Source: JAFARZ01 sp035651595
Lineage (GTDB): Bacteria > Actinomycetota > Actinomycetes > Streptosporangiales > Streptosporangiaceae
Assembly (NCBI GenBank): GCA_035651595.1
Contig: DASRFJ010000294.1
Coordinates: forward strand, 1 to 64,000
Length of the DNA stretch: 64,000 bases
Direction: 5' to 3'
The notes below the pieces were generated by a model that saw only the letters and a program-made list of their open reading frames with translations, was not told the origin of the DNA and made no database searches. Each line of letters opens with the position of its first letter. Within the stretch, counting starts at the first letter, position 1. Below are positions 8,799-17,295 of the stretch, piece after piece. The translations under genes were made by a program, and so were the position numbers.

Positions 8799-8802
8799 CG
8801 CG

Positions 8803-9606
8803 TCAGTCCGAGAACACCAGGCGCTCGCCCTCCGCGGTGATCTCGGCGGGGCTGGGCGGTGCGGTCAGCAACTCGGCGATCTGCTCGGCGCCGGGGTCGC
8901 CGAGGTCCGCGCCGGGTGCGAGCGCCGCGGTCACGTCATAGCGAGTCTGGCGCAGTGCCACGTCCGGGCCGAGCAGTGCCCAGTACGCCGTGCCCGGCTC
9001 ACCCTCGTGGTGCGGGAGACCGACGCTGCCCGGGTTCACCGAGCGGCGACCGCCGACCATCCGGTCGAACTGGATGTGGGTGTGGCCGGTGACGATCACC
9101 CGCTCGTCGACCCCGGCGGCGAACGCGGCCACCCGGGTCGCTGACGTGGCCGGAGTCACGATCTCGGTGTCGCCGCGCGGTGAGCCGTGGCAGAACCGCA
9201 CCGGTCCGAGCCCGTCGATGTCCACCACGACGCTGAACGGGATCGTGGCGAGGAACTCCAGCGACTCGGTGCTGTGCCGGGCGGGGATCCACCGTTCCCG
9301 CGGCCTGCGCGGGACGCGCTCCCCGGCGGCGATCTCGAGCACGGCCCGCTCGCCGTTGCCGCGAACGAACAGCGCACGGTCACCGAGCCCGCGCATCAGG
9401 GCCACCGTCTCGTCGGGCTGGCTGCCCCAGGTCAGGTCGCCGCAGCTGACGACCAGGTCCACGGCACAGGTCTCGATGTCGGCGAGCACGGCGGTGAGCG
9501 CCGCGACGTTGGCGTGTACGTCGGAGATGACCGCCGCCCGGCGGACCGGTCCGTAGCGGTGCACCGGCCCTTCCCAGCTGGCGGGTCCGTGCACGGTGAC
9601 GCGCAT
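8803..9606 (-). CDS. Calcineurin-like metallophosphoesterase
   Basis: Predicted cytoplasmic metal-dependent phosphoesterase of the YfcE/MJ0936-like subgroup. The metal and catalytic motifs occur in the expected order: VISDVHAN, VVSCGDLTWG, LFVRGNGE, RFCHGSP, VIVTGHTHIQFDR, and the trailing VNPGSVGLPHH. The substrate is unknown; family members hydrolyse phosphodiesters. The stop is 4 bp from the DUF574 methyltransferase start. A second, divergent homologue starts 488 bp away on the other strand (10094). Confidence 0.9.
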   Translation of the reverse strand: MRVTVHGPASWEGPVHRYGPVRRAAVISDVHANVAALTAVLADIETCAVDLVVSCGDLTWGSQPDETVALMRGLGDRALFVRGNGERAVLEIAAGERVPRRPRERWIPARHSTESLEFLATIPFSVVVDIDGLGPVRFCHGSPRGDTEIVTPATSATRVAAFAAGVDERVIVTGHTHIQFDRMVGGRRSVNPGSVGLPHHEGEPGTAYWALLGPDVALRQTRYDVTAALAPGADLGDPGAEQIAELLTAPPSPAEITAEGERLVFSD

Positions 9607-9627
9607 GTGCGTGAGTCTACGAACAGT

Positions 9628-9870
9628 TCAGCCGGGCTGCGAAAATGGCTTCCCGGACTCAGCGCCGCCTGGTTGATACTGCTCGACAACCCACAGCCCG
9701 CCTTCGGGCAAGGCTTGTTGCAGTTGAGCCAGATGAGGCTCGCACAGGCGGAGCACGTAGGGCTCCCGGCAGATGCCCACCCGCACCGCTGCGCGGCGGA
9801 TGCGGCCGCTCCGGTCATGGATCTGGTCCTGTACGCAAGCCGAGCAAGCAGGATGACGATCACGCGCCAT
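9628..9870 (-). CDS. Small Cys-rich hypothetical protein (80 aa, possible zinc-binding)
   Basis: 80-residue ORF starting MARDRHPACSACVQDQ. It contains CSAC at residues 9-12, an isolated Cys at 34 in VGICREPYVLRLCEPH, and C43 with H46, an arrangement that could hold one zinc ion. The pattern of a charged repeat, Tyr-Val-Leu-x-Leu-Cys-x-x-His and then a leucine-rich helix (LAQLQQAL) resembles small actinomycete proteins whose C-terminal part binds a metal, but I cannot name a family. The ribosome-binding site is weak. It sits between two divergent metallophosphoesterase genes. 9871-10093 contains no other gene. Confidence 0.45.
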   Translation of the reverse strand: MARDRHPACSACVQDQIHDRSGRIRRAAVRVGICREPYVLRLCEPHLAQLQQALPEGGLWVVEQYQPGGAESGKPFSQPG

Positions 9871-10093
9871 GCTCTTACTGTAGAAACGGATACCCGATGC
9901 GCTGGCATTGTCCCGCCTGCTGGCTGACCGGATCTTGCGTCGCCGCGGCGCAGGGGTTACTTGGCTTGCGGGACTGTCGTCTCTCGTGCCGGCGGCGCGA
10001 GTCCGACGAGCTTGGTGAGGAACCGGCCGTGTCTCACTAGACGTGGTCTGGAATCGTGTGGCGGCTGTTCGTCTCCTGTTTAGGCTCTGGCTT

Positions 10094-10855
10094 GTGAAGA
10101 TGGGGATCGTCGCCGACATCCACGGAAACGATGTTGCGCTGCGTGCGGTGCTGAAGGACGCGGACCGGTTCATGGTGGATCGCTGGTGGGCGCTGGGAGA
10201 CCTGGTCTTGTTCGGCCCGCGTCCTGCCGAGGTCATGGAGCTCCTGCTCGGAATGACGGGGATCGAGATGCTGCGGGGGAACACCGACCGTTATGTGCTG
10301 ACCGGTGAGCAGCCCGCCCCGCATGCCACTCTCGCCGACGCTGCCCGGAGCATCGACCTTATGGAACGCTATGCCGCCATGGCGGCGGGAATCGGCTGGA
10401 CTCGAGGCGTCCTGGACCAGGCCGGCCTGCTCGCTACCTTGGCCAGCCTGCCGCCCCAGCTGCGTTTGCGGCTTCCAGGAGGAGCTGCCGTCCTTGGGGT
10501 CCATGCCTCCCCGCTGGCAGATGACGGTCCCGGGATCGAACCCGGTATCACCGATGAGCAGCTGGGGTCGCTGCTGGCGGGTTCGGGCGCTGACGTGGTC
10601 ATCGGCGGCCATACGCATGCCGCGGCTGATCGCGTGGTCGGTAGTGTCCGTGCTCTCAATCCCGGTAGCACGGGGCTGCCTCGTGTCTGCGGCATGGCGA
10701 GCTGGTTGCTCCTGGAGGCCGACGGCGAGGCTATGACCGTGACACACCGGAGTGTGCCGTTCGATGCGGGCGCGGTCGTGACCGGCCTGCGGAACCGGAT
10801 GCACCCCAATGCGGAATTCGTGGCGTCCGTCCTGACTGGTCAGCATCAGATGTAA
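10094..10855 (+). CDS. Calcineurin-like metallophosphoesterase (second copy)
   Basis: Second phosphoesterase of the same superfamily as the 8803-9606 gene but clearly diverged. Motifs in order: VADIHGND, WALGDLVLFG, EMLRGNTD, LGVHASP, VIGGHTHAAADR, LNPGSTGLP. The GTG at 10094 (VKMGIVADIHGN) is chosen because the first metal-binding motif follows within six residues; the ATG at 10100 is equally possible, and the longer frame from 10043 adds residues unlike the family. The codon pattern is slightly less GC-biased than in neighbouring genes. Substrate unknown. Confidence 0.85.
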   Translation: MKMGIVADIHGNDVALRAVLKDADRFMVDRWWALGDLVLFGPRPAEVMELLLGMTGIEMLRGNTDRYVLTGEQPAPHATLADAARSIDLMERYAAMAAGIGWTRGVLDQAGLLATLASLPPQLRLRLPGGAAVLGVHASPLADDGPGIEPGITDEQLGSLLAGSGADVVIGGHTHAAADRVVGSVRALNPGSTGLPRVCGMASWLLLEADGEAMTVTHRSVPFDAGAVVTGLRNRMHPNAEFVASVLTGQHQM

Positions 10856-11276
10856 GGACACCTGGCCGGGCAGATCGCGCTGGGCTTGCAGCTCAAGCAC
10901 GTCGCCCGGCGTGCCCTGGCCAACCGCCTCACCCACGGCTACGGCCAGCGAGACCCGCACGATGGCGACAGCCAGCGCGACGAAGCCGGCGAGTTCTTCC
11001 CGCAAGCGGGCCTGGTCCCCGCCTCCGCCCGAGCCCGCGCCTGCCGTGCCGAGCAGCAGGAACGCCACGACCGGGAAGCCGAAACGCCTGGCCCAGGCCG
11101 AACTGGTACCGGCTGTCGCGGAACGCGTCCCTGGTCTCCGGCAGCGCCGCACCGGCCGCGTACACCACCGCCACCGCCCCGACCATGACGCCACCGAGCA
11201 GGCGCCACGCCGCGGCGGCCGGAGCGAGCGACAGGGGAAAGCCGATACTTACCCAGCCTCGCCGCCGATGACTCAT
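10856..11276 (-). pseudogene. Probable frameshifted remnant of a small membrane-protein gene
   Basis: No intact ORF fits this 485-bp gap, but two minus-strand frames each show a membrane-like stretch: GGVMVGAVAVVYAAGAALPET in the frame starting at 11276, and GFPVVAFLLLGTAGAG followed by VALAVAIVRVSLAVAVGEAV in another frame further on. Joining them near the sequence FGLGQ / ARRFGFP gives one continuous, plausible protein with about three hydrophobic segments. The second frame then continues antisense into the phosphoesterase gene without a clear natural end. I read this as a decayed gene with one frameshift; it could also be noncoding sequence with chance hydrophobic frames. Confidence 0.35.
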
Positions 11277-11340
11277 TCACGTGAGCGTGAGCGACGCAGA
11301 CGCCCCAGCTCAGAGCGGGTATGACTGGCGCGCGTGACGA

Positions 11341-14202
11341 TCATCGGTCCTCCTCGCCGAACTGGGCGGCGAGCTGCGCGAGGACGTTGACGGCGTCCTG
11401 CTGCCCGAGCGCCTGGCAGCGTTCCATCGCGGTCTCCAGCCGCCGCACCGCCGCCGCGGGGCGGCCGGCCCGGGTTCCCTCGATGATGGCCGCGAGATGC
11501 GCGGTCATCGCGTAGTCGCCGATCGCGTCATCGGCGGACAGGTCCGCGGTGGCGCGCTCCGCCCAGCTCAGCGCGTCCTCGTACCGTTCCGCCTGATACA
11601 TGGCGCGGGCCGCGGCGAGTTCGGTGCGGCCGCGCTCCGCGGTACGGTCAAATCCGGTCTGGCCGGCGCGTTCGCCGGCGGCCAGCGCCTGTTCGATGTG
11701 CCGTGTCGCGCGTCCGGGACCGTCGTCAGCGCCGTCGCGGACCGTCACCTGGGCCAGCTCGCGGTGCAGCCTGACCACAAGTGCCCAGCGCTGGTGCGCG
11801 ACGGCGAGTTCCAGCGCGCGCTGATATGCCTTGTGTGCCTCCGGCCACAATCCCGCCTCGGCGAGCGCGAGCGCGGTGTCGGCGGTGGCGAACAGGAATG
11901 CGTCGGTGTCCGGCCCGTGCTCCAGCGCCGCGGCGCTGAGCGCCAACTGCCCGGCGGCGCCGCGGTGGTCCCCGGCGCGGCTCAGGCACTGGGCGAGCAC
12001 CGCGCGGTACCTGGCGGCGGCCTGCGGGTCGGTCAGCTCGCCGATCGCTTGCGTCAGCGTCGTCACGGCCTCGTCCAGCTGGCCCGCCTCGGCCAGCGCC
12101 AGACCCAGGTCGGCCCGCGCGCGGGCCATGAGCTGCGGCTCTTCGTCCCGGTCCAAGCGGGCGACGCCCATCCGCGCATTGGCCACCGCTGGTCCCGCCT
12201 TGCCTTGGACCCGGTAGGCGGTGGCGAGGAGCATGTGCGCCACGCCGGAATGGAACCGCTGCCGCGGCCAGACAGCGGCGGCGGCGACGGCTTCGGCCAG
12301 CTCGATCGCGGCCTCGTCCGGGCGCCCCGCGGTCAGCAGCAGCTCGCCGAGCCTGCCGCGGTAGTCCAGCGTGTCCCATGGCCGTCCCCCCGCGGTCGTC
12401 AGCTCGATCGCGCGGCGCAGCCCGGCCAGCTCCGCCTCCGGCCTGCCCTCGATCCTGGCCACGGCGGCCAGGATCGCCTCCCCGGTCCCCTCGCGGTGCG
12501 CGCTGTGGTGCTCGCGGGCGACGGCTATCAGCGCGTTCGCCTCGGCGGTCACCCGCCCGGCCAGCCCAGGTCTTTCGGTCGGCGCGCCGCGCCGCAGCGC
12601 GTTCATCGCGACGACCGCCCTGGTGTGCTGGACGGTGAGCACGTCGCGTGGCGCCGCAACGCCGGCCGCGAGCAGGCCGCCGGCTTCGGCGAGCAGTTCG
12701 TCCAGCCGCGCCCAGCGATCCGGGTCCGGCGCGACCTGGTCCGCGGCCCACTCGGCGCGGGCCCTCGCGGCGAGGGCCCGCCCGGGCTCACCCGCCGTGA
12801 GGTACCGGCCGGCCGCGGCCGTCACCTCCCGGCCGGCTCTGACCCAGTCGCCGGCGGCGATCGCCGCCGCGGCCCGCGCGTCCGCCAGCTCGGCGGCCAG
12901 CAGGTCGTCCATCTCCTCGTCACCGGCCTGTGCGGCGACCGCCCGCCAGGCATCGCCGGCGTCCGGGTGGCCCGTGTCCGAAAGTGCCCTCGCTTGTGCG
13001 ATCAGCGCGGCCAGGCCGGGCCCTTCGCCGGTGACAGCCGGCGGCTCCGGCACTAGCGGCTCCGGCACTAGCGGCTCCGTCGGCTTGGACTTCGCCGGCA
13101 CCAGGCCCGGGCGCCGGCTGCCCAGCACGTCGGCCGGACCGAACGGCTCGCGGGCGAGCCTGGCGCGGAGCTCGTCGCCGACGGCGCTGGTGCCGTTGCG
13201 CTCGTCGAAGCGTGCCGCGATGCCCTCGGCCTCCGCGGCGAGGCGCGCGGCCAGCTCGGCCGCGGTGTCCGGCCCGATCGGCACGTTCGCGTAGCCGGTG
13301 GCGACCAGGCGCTGGAGCAGCACCACGGTGCCGCCGAGCAGGCCGAGCCGCGGCAGCGGGTCGGTGATCTGCGTGAGCATGCCGCCGTTCTCCGCGAGGA
13401 TCTCCAGGCCGCGGCCCGCGTTGCCGGTCAGCGCCGCGAACTCCATGTGCCTGCCGATCGTCGCGGACAGGTTGATCGTGCCGCGCGCCATGGGGTACCC
13501 GCGCTGGTGATTCGACCCGGCCTCGACCCGCTTGCCGAGCCGCAGCAGGGGGAGCAGCGAGTACGCGAGGGTGACCGCGGGCTCCTCGCGGCAGCGGAGC
13601 GCGCCGTTCAGCACGGGGGCCCACACGTCGAGCGCCGCGGCGTCCCGGCTTGCCGCGAGGTCCAGCAGGCCAAGAGCGCGGGCTTCGCACGCCGCGCAGT
13701 CGCTCATCGCATCTCGCGGCAGGCCGAGCATGACCGCGCGTTCGTGCTCCGCGCTCGCCAGGTCGCCGATGTGCAGGTACAGCGATGCGCGTTCCCCGGC
13801 GACGGTCCGCATGCTGTAGCCGGCCAGCGCAAAGCGCCGCTCCATCTCGTCCAGCCAGCCGCGGATCGACGTCAGCGGCACATCCGGCACCTGGAGCAGG
13901 AAGTTCGTGACCCACTTGAAATACCAGTGGGTCCGGTGCAGCTCGTACTCGGAGAAACTCTCCGGCGCGGTGTCCAGTAGCCGCAGCAGCCGGGCGAAGG
14001 CGACCGGCGCCTTGGCATGTTCCGCGCCGTACTCGTACGCCTCCATCAGCTCGGTGAGCGCGCTCACCAGGACCTGAGGGTCCCCGAGCACGTCGGCCGC
14101 CGCGACGATCTCCTCGGCCCTGGCCGACTTGATCCTGCCGTCCGGCTCGCCCTGGTTGCGGTCGAGCGCTTCATACACCTGCTCGGCGGTGCTCAGTTCC
14201 AT
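11341..14202 (-). CDS. Large tetratricopeptide-repeat protein coupled to an Hsp90 homologue
   Basis: 953-residue, soluble, Ala/Arg-rich helical protein. The first 330 residues form one alpha-solenoid region (VLVSALTELMEAYEYGAEHAKAPVAFARLL). A Pro-rich hinge with repeated EPLVPEP follows at about 375-395. The remainder is a long series of TPR-like helices, for example AGRPDEAAIELAEAVAAAA, GQLDEAVTTLTQAI and ERYEDALSWAERA. No catalytic motif is visible. Its ATG overlaps the stop codon of the upstream Hsp90 gene by one base (TGATG), so the two are made together. Since TPR domains are classic Hsp90 partners, a cochaperone-like role is a reasonable inference. Confidence 0.85.
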   Translation of the reverse strand: MELSTAEQVYEALDRNQGEPDGRIKSARAEEIVAAADVLGDPQVLVSALTELMEAYEYGAEHAKAPVAFARLLRLLDTAPESFSEYELHRTHWYFKWVTNFLLQVPDVPLTSIRGWLDEMERRFALAGYSMRTVAGERASLYLHIGDLASAEHERAVMLGLPRDAMSDCAACEARALGLLDLAASRDAAALDVWAPVLNGALRCREEPAVTLAYSLLPLLRLGKRVEAGSNHQRGYPMARGTINLSATIGRHMEFAALTGNAGRGLEILAENGGMLTQITDPLPRLGLLGGTVVLLQRLVATGYANVPIGPDTAAELAARLAAEAEGIAARFDERNGTSAVGDELRARLAREPFGPADVLGSRRPGLVPAKSKPTEPLVPEPLVPEPPAVTGEGPGLAALIAQARALSDTGHPDAGDAWRAVAAQAGDEEMDDLLAAELADARAAAAIAAGDWVRAGREVTAAAGRYLTAGEPGRALAARARAEWAADQVAPDPDRWARLDELLAEAGGLLAAGVAAPRDVLTVQHTRAVVAMNALRRGAPTERPGLAGRVTAEANALIAVAREHHSAHREGTGEAILAAVARIEGRPEAELAGLRRAIELTTAGGRPWDTLDYRGRLGELLLTAGRPDEAAIELAEAVAAAAVWPRQRFHSGVAHMLLATAYRVQGKAGPAVANARMGVARLDRDEEPQLMARARADLGLALAEAGQLDEAVTTLTQAIGELTDPQAAARYRAVLAQCLSRAGDHRGAAGQLALSAAALEHGPDTDAFLFATADTALALAEAGLWPEAHKAYQRALELAVAHQRWALVVRLHRELAQVTVRDGADDGPGRATRHIEQALAAGERAGQTGFDRTAERGRTELAAARAMYQAERYEDALSWAERATADLSADDAIGDYAMTAHLAAIIEGTRAGRPAAAVRRLETAMERCQALGQQDAVNVLAQLAAQFGEEDR

Positions 14203-16031
14203 CAGCCGTCACCCTCCCGCACCGCCTGGTCGAGCAGGCCGAGGAAGGCGCGGTTGAGCAGCGCGGTCTCCGGCGGTCGCAGCGGCCGTCTGCTCATCAG
14301 CAGGGCGTGCCCGTAGAGCGCCTCGACCGCCATCGTGGCCAGCTCCGGTGTCTCGACGGTGGCGACCCGCCGGACCAGCGGGCTGAGCTGGTTGAGCACG
14401 AGCTGGGCACGAGGCGCGCTGCCGCGCAGCGAGCCGAGTATCTCGCCCCACAGGCCTTCGGCTTCCGCCTCGGCGTCGGCCCGGGTCCGTTCGTGCCGTG
14501 CCTCCCGGTCGTCGAGCAGCAGTGCCGGCACCGAGGACGGGGTGAACGTGCGCAGCACGACGTCGCAGCCCATCGGGTCCAGCGCGCGCCGTGCGGCGCC
14601 AAGGAACATCGCGGCGGCGACCTCGGTGTCCGGATCGGGCGGGTCCAGGTGGGCCAGCACGATGGCCGGATCAAGGTCGAGCACGGTGACGTCCGGCCGG
14701 ATCTCCGGCAGCCGACGAAGCAGGTCGGCGTCGTAGGTGTAGCCGCCGTTGACTACGGCCAGCCCTGCCGCGGACGCGATGGCCGCGACCTGGTGGAATT
14801 CGTCGACGGTCGCGCTCACCAGGATCGTCCGGTGGGCGCGGGCGAACTCGTCCAGGCTGACCTCTCCGTCGGTCGTCTCGAACGGCAGCCACGGCAGCAT
14901 GATCGTGAGCAGGGCGGTGTCGAACCGGGCGAGCGCCTTGACGGCGAGGTGGTGCGTGAGCAGGAACCTGCGCAGGTCGGCGGGGCGGCTGGCGGCCAGA
15001 TCGGCGAGCCAGTCCCGGACCTGAGCGCCGAGGCCCTCGCGGACCGCGCTCAGCGTGTCGTCTTCGTACAGGCCCTCCCGGGACGCCGTGGGCCGCAGCC
15101 CGTCGGTGCTGATCACGCACCGCAGGAAGAACGCCCAGTCCGGCAGCAATCCGCCCGCGTCCTCGGTGAGCAGCATGCCCTTCAGGTACACGCGGTGCCT
15201 GCCCTGCCGCGCCGGACTGACCGGTTCGGGCAGGACGTAGGCGGCGCCGCGGAGTCCGGCTACCGGGATATCCAGGTCGATGACGTCGAGCGGCGTGAAG
15301 CCGAGCGTCTGTTCGCCGTACCTGAGCAGAGCGGCGCGCCGCAGGCCGGCCGAGGCGTACGGCCGGTCCCAGACCGCCGGCGCCTTGCTGACCTGAACCG
15401 GCGGACCGTCGTCCGCGGTGAGCTCGACCGGAACGGGCAGCAGGTCACCGAAGTGCGTGGCGAGTTCCGCGACCCGGTCCGGCGCGAGCCATTCCGCCGC
15501 GCCCGGCCGGGCGCGCAGCCGGACCCGGGTGCCAGGCTCTGCCATGCCGGCGTCGTCCAGGGTCCGGATCTCATAGCGCCCGTCCGGCCGTCCGCGCCAC
15601 TCGATCGGCCGGGCATCGGGCCGCACGGCTGACCTGGTGACTATCGTCACCTCATCGGCCACCATGAAGCAGGCCAGCAGACCGATGCCGAACTGTCCGA
15701 TGAAATCCCGCCGCGTCGCCGCGATGTCGAGTTCGGTGAGCTGGTCGCGCTTCGAACTGCGGCCGATCGTCGCCAGGAACGTGTGGATGTCCTCCTCGGT
15801 CAGGCCGATCCCGGTGTCCGCCACGACCAGTTCCCCGTCGCGGGCGGTGATCTGGACCCGGCCCTCCGCCGCCGGGTCCGCCTGACGCCGCGCGGTCACC
15901 GCGTCGACCGCGTTTTGCAGCAGCTCCCGCAGGTAGACACGCGGACTCGAATACAAATGATTGGCGAGCAGGTCGACGAGTCCATGCAGGTCAACGTGGA
16001 ACGTGTGGGAGGAGGCTGTTTCATCCGGCAC
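14202..16031 (-). CDS. Hsp90-family ATPase/chaperone (HtpG-like)
   Basis: 609-residue GHKL ATPase of the Hsp90 family. The N-terminal ATP pocket is complete: LRELLQNAVDAV with the Mg-binding Asn, VVADTGIGLTEEDI, and DFIGQFGIGLLACFMVAD. The middle-domain catalytic-Arg segment appears as STDGLRPTASREGL. It is shorter and more divergent than HtpG in the middle and C-terminal domains, and ends in a helical segment (LLMSRRPLRPPETALLNRAFL). It is followed without a gap by a TPR protein gene. Clients are unknown. It starts at 16031, 105 bp from a divergently transcribed membrane-protein gene. Confidence 0.92.
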   Translation of the reverse strand: MPDETASSHTFHVDLHGLVDLLANHLYSSPRVYLRELLQNAVDAVTARRQADPAAEGRVQITARDGELVVADTGIGLTEEDIHTFLATIGRSSKRDQLTELDIAATRRDFIGQFGIGLLACFMVADEVTIVTRSAVRPDARPIEWRGRPDGRYEIRTLDDAGMAEPGTRVRLRARPGAAEWLAPDRVAELATHFGDLLPVPVELTADDGPPVQVSKAPAVWDRPYASAGLRRAALLRYGEQTLGFTPLDVIDLDIPVAGLRGAAYVLPEPVSPARQGRHRVYLKGMLLTEDAGGLLPDWAFFLRCVISTDGLRPTASREGLYEDDTLSAVREGLGAQVRDWLADLAASRPADLRRFLLTHHLAVKALARFDTALLTIMLPWLPFETTDGEVSLDEFARAHRTILVSATVDEFHQVAAIASAAGLAVVNGGYTYDADLLRRLPEIRPDVTVLDLDPAIVLAHLDPPDPDTEVAAAMFLGAARRALDPMGCDVVLRTFTPSSVPALLLDDREARHERTRADAEAEAEGLWGEILGSLRGSAPRAQLVLNQLSPLVRRVATVETPELATMAVEALYGHALLMSRRPLRPPETALLNRAFLGLLDQAVREGDG

Positions 16032-16136
16032 ACGCTAGATGCTATGGCGAGTTACCCGATCGAGCCCTCCGCGACACCGCCGCCGTAATGCGACGGACCG
16101 CATACTCGGGGTAAAACGCGGACCCGTGGGGGGATC

Positions 16137-17240
16137 ATGACAGCTGCCGCCGAATCCAAACAGGACGAGGGATCGCGCAGCCCTGTGTGGACGCCGCGAG
16201 ATTACCTCTACCATCTGAACAAGGCCGCCATCTACGCGGCGACCAGGGGTATGCCCCTGATGCTCATAGGGCACATCTTCTTTCTCGTCAAGTTCATCCG
16301 GGCCTTGCTGAAGCGGGAGCCGGGCGGCGCGAACGACGTGGCCGCGGCGCTGTTCAATCGCTGGCCGCGATGGAGCCGGCGGCTCATCGCCTGGGAGCTG
16401 GCCAACCCTTACCTGCCGAGCGTCGCGGTCCTGTACCTGCTGCTCTTGCCGTACCTGCTGCCGCTCAGCGTCGTGCAGTGGCAGACCACGCGATCGGTGG
16501 TGTACAGCTCGTTCGACGTGTTCCGCCGGGGCGTCCGCCTTGTGCCACCCCTCATTACGGCCGTGGTCGTGGTGTTCGTGACGAGCGACGCCTGGCGCAT
16601 CCTCGGCTCCGGTTCCACGAACCGGTTCTGGGCCATCGTCGGAGCCTTTCTCGGCGCCGGCCTGCTCTTGGTGGTGCGGTGGAACTGCTGGGATGATCTC
16701 GACGCGACGCCGGAGGAAGCGGCGGAGCTGCTTGGCGGCATCAGGCGCCGGCATCCGCTGGGTTTCGACGCGTTTACCAAGCGCGACATCGCATCCGCAC
16801 CGATCGAGCGGCGCGGCTGGCTGTGCCAGATCTGGGTATACACGGGCTACTGGATGCTCAGCGCGTTCGCGCTCGTCGTCACCGCGGTGCTGGTCACCGC
16901 CGTGCTTGTCCTCATCGGAGTCATCCTGATCAACCAGAAGGAGACGACCACGCTGGCCGGGAACGCGCATGTGTACTGGCCGTGGCTGCTGCCGGGCGGC
17001 CTGGTCATCACCCGCCAGTTGCTTCAGCTGTCCGCCAGCCTCGGCGCGTTCGGGGCGTTCTTCCTGGTCGCCGCGCAGCATCCAGATGACCGGAGGGCCT
17101 TCGTCAGAAACGCGCTGCTTCGCTTCCGCCGGGTGCTGCTCGTCTACAGCATCTACGTGCGGGCGCGCAGCCGGGCCGCCGAGTTGACCGCGCAGAACAG
17201 AAACGACGGGCTAGGGAATGACGGGCTAGACGAGGCGTAA
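16137..17240 (+). CDS. Hypothetical polytopic membrane protein
   Basis: 367 residues with about six predicted membrane segments: MLIGHIFFLVKFIRALL, PSVAVLYLLLLPYLLPL, LVPPLITAVVVVFVTSD, FWAIVGAFLGAGLLLVV, LVVTAVLVTAVLVLIGVILI, and the final WLLPGGLVI ... GAFGAFFLVAA region. A cytoplasmic loop between segments 4 and 5 is charged (DDLDATPEEAAELLGGIRRRHP). I do not recognise a family. It starts with a good GGGGG site 5 nt upstream of the ATG and lies divergent to the Hsp90/TPR pair. Confidence 0.75.
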   Translation: MTAAAESKQDEGSRSPVWTPRDYLYHLNKAAIYAATRGMPLMLIGHIFFLVKFIRALLKREPGGANDVAAALFNRWPRWSRRLIAWELANPYLPSVAVLYLLLLPYLLPLSVVQWQTTRSVVYSSFDVFRRGVRLVPPLITAVVVVFVTSDAWRILGSGSTNRFWAIVGAFLGAGLLLVVRWNCWDDLDATPEEAAELLGGIRRRHPLGFDAFTKRDIASAPIERRGWLCQIWVYTGYWMLSAFALVVTAVLVTAVLVLIGVILINQKETTTLAGNAHVYWPWLLPGGLVITRQLLQLSASLGAFGAFFLVAAQHPDDRRAFVRNALLRFRRVLLVYSIYVRARSRAAELTAQNRNDGLGNDGLDEA

Positions 17241-17295
17241 TCGCTCGCGAGAATTGTCGACATGCCGACAACAACCACGGTTTCGGGCAGCAGGC

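Noticed and set aside
11497..13056. 519-codon plus-strand frame opposite the TPR gene
   Set aside because: No recognisable domain; codon positions mirror the minus-strand TPR gene.
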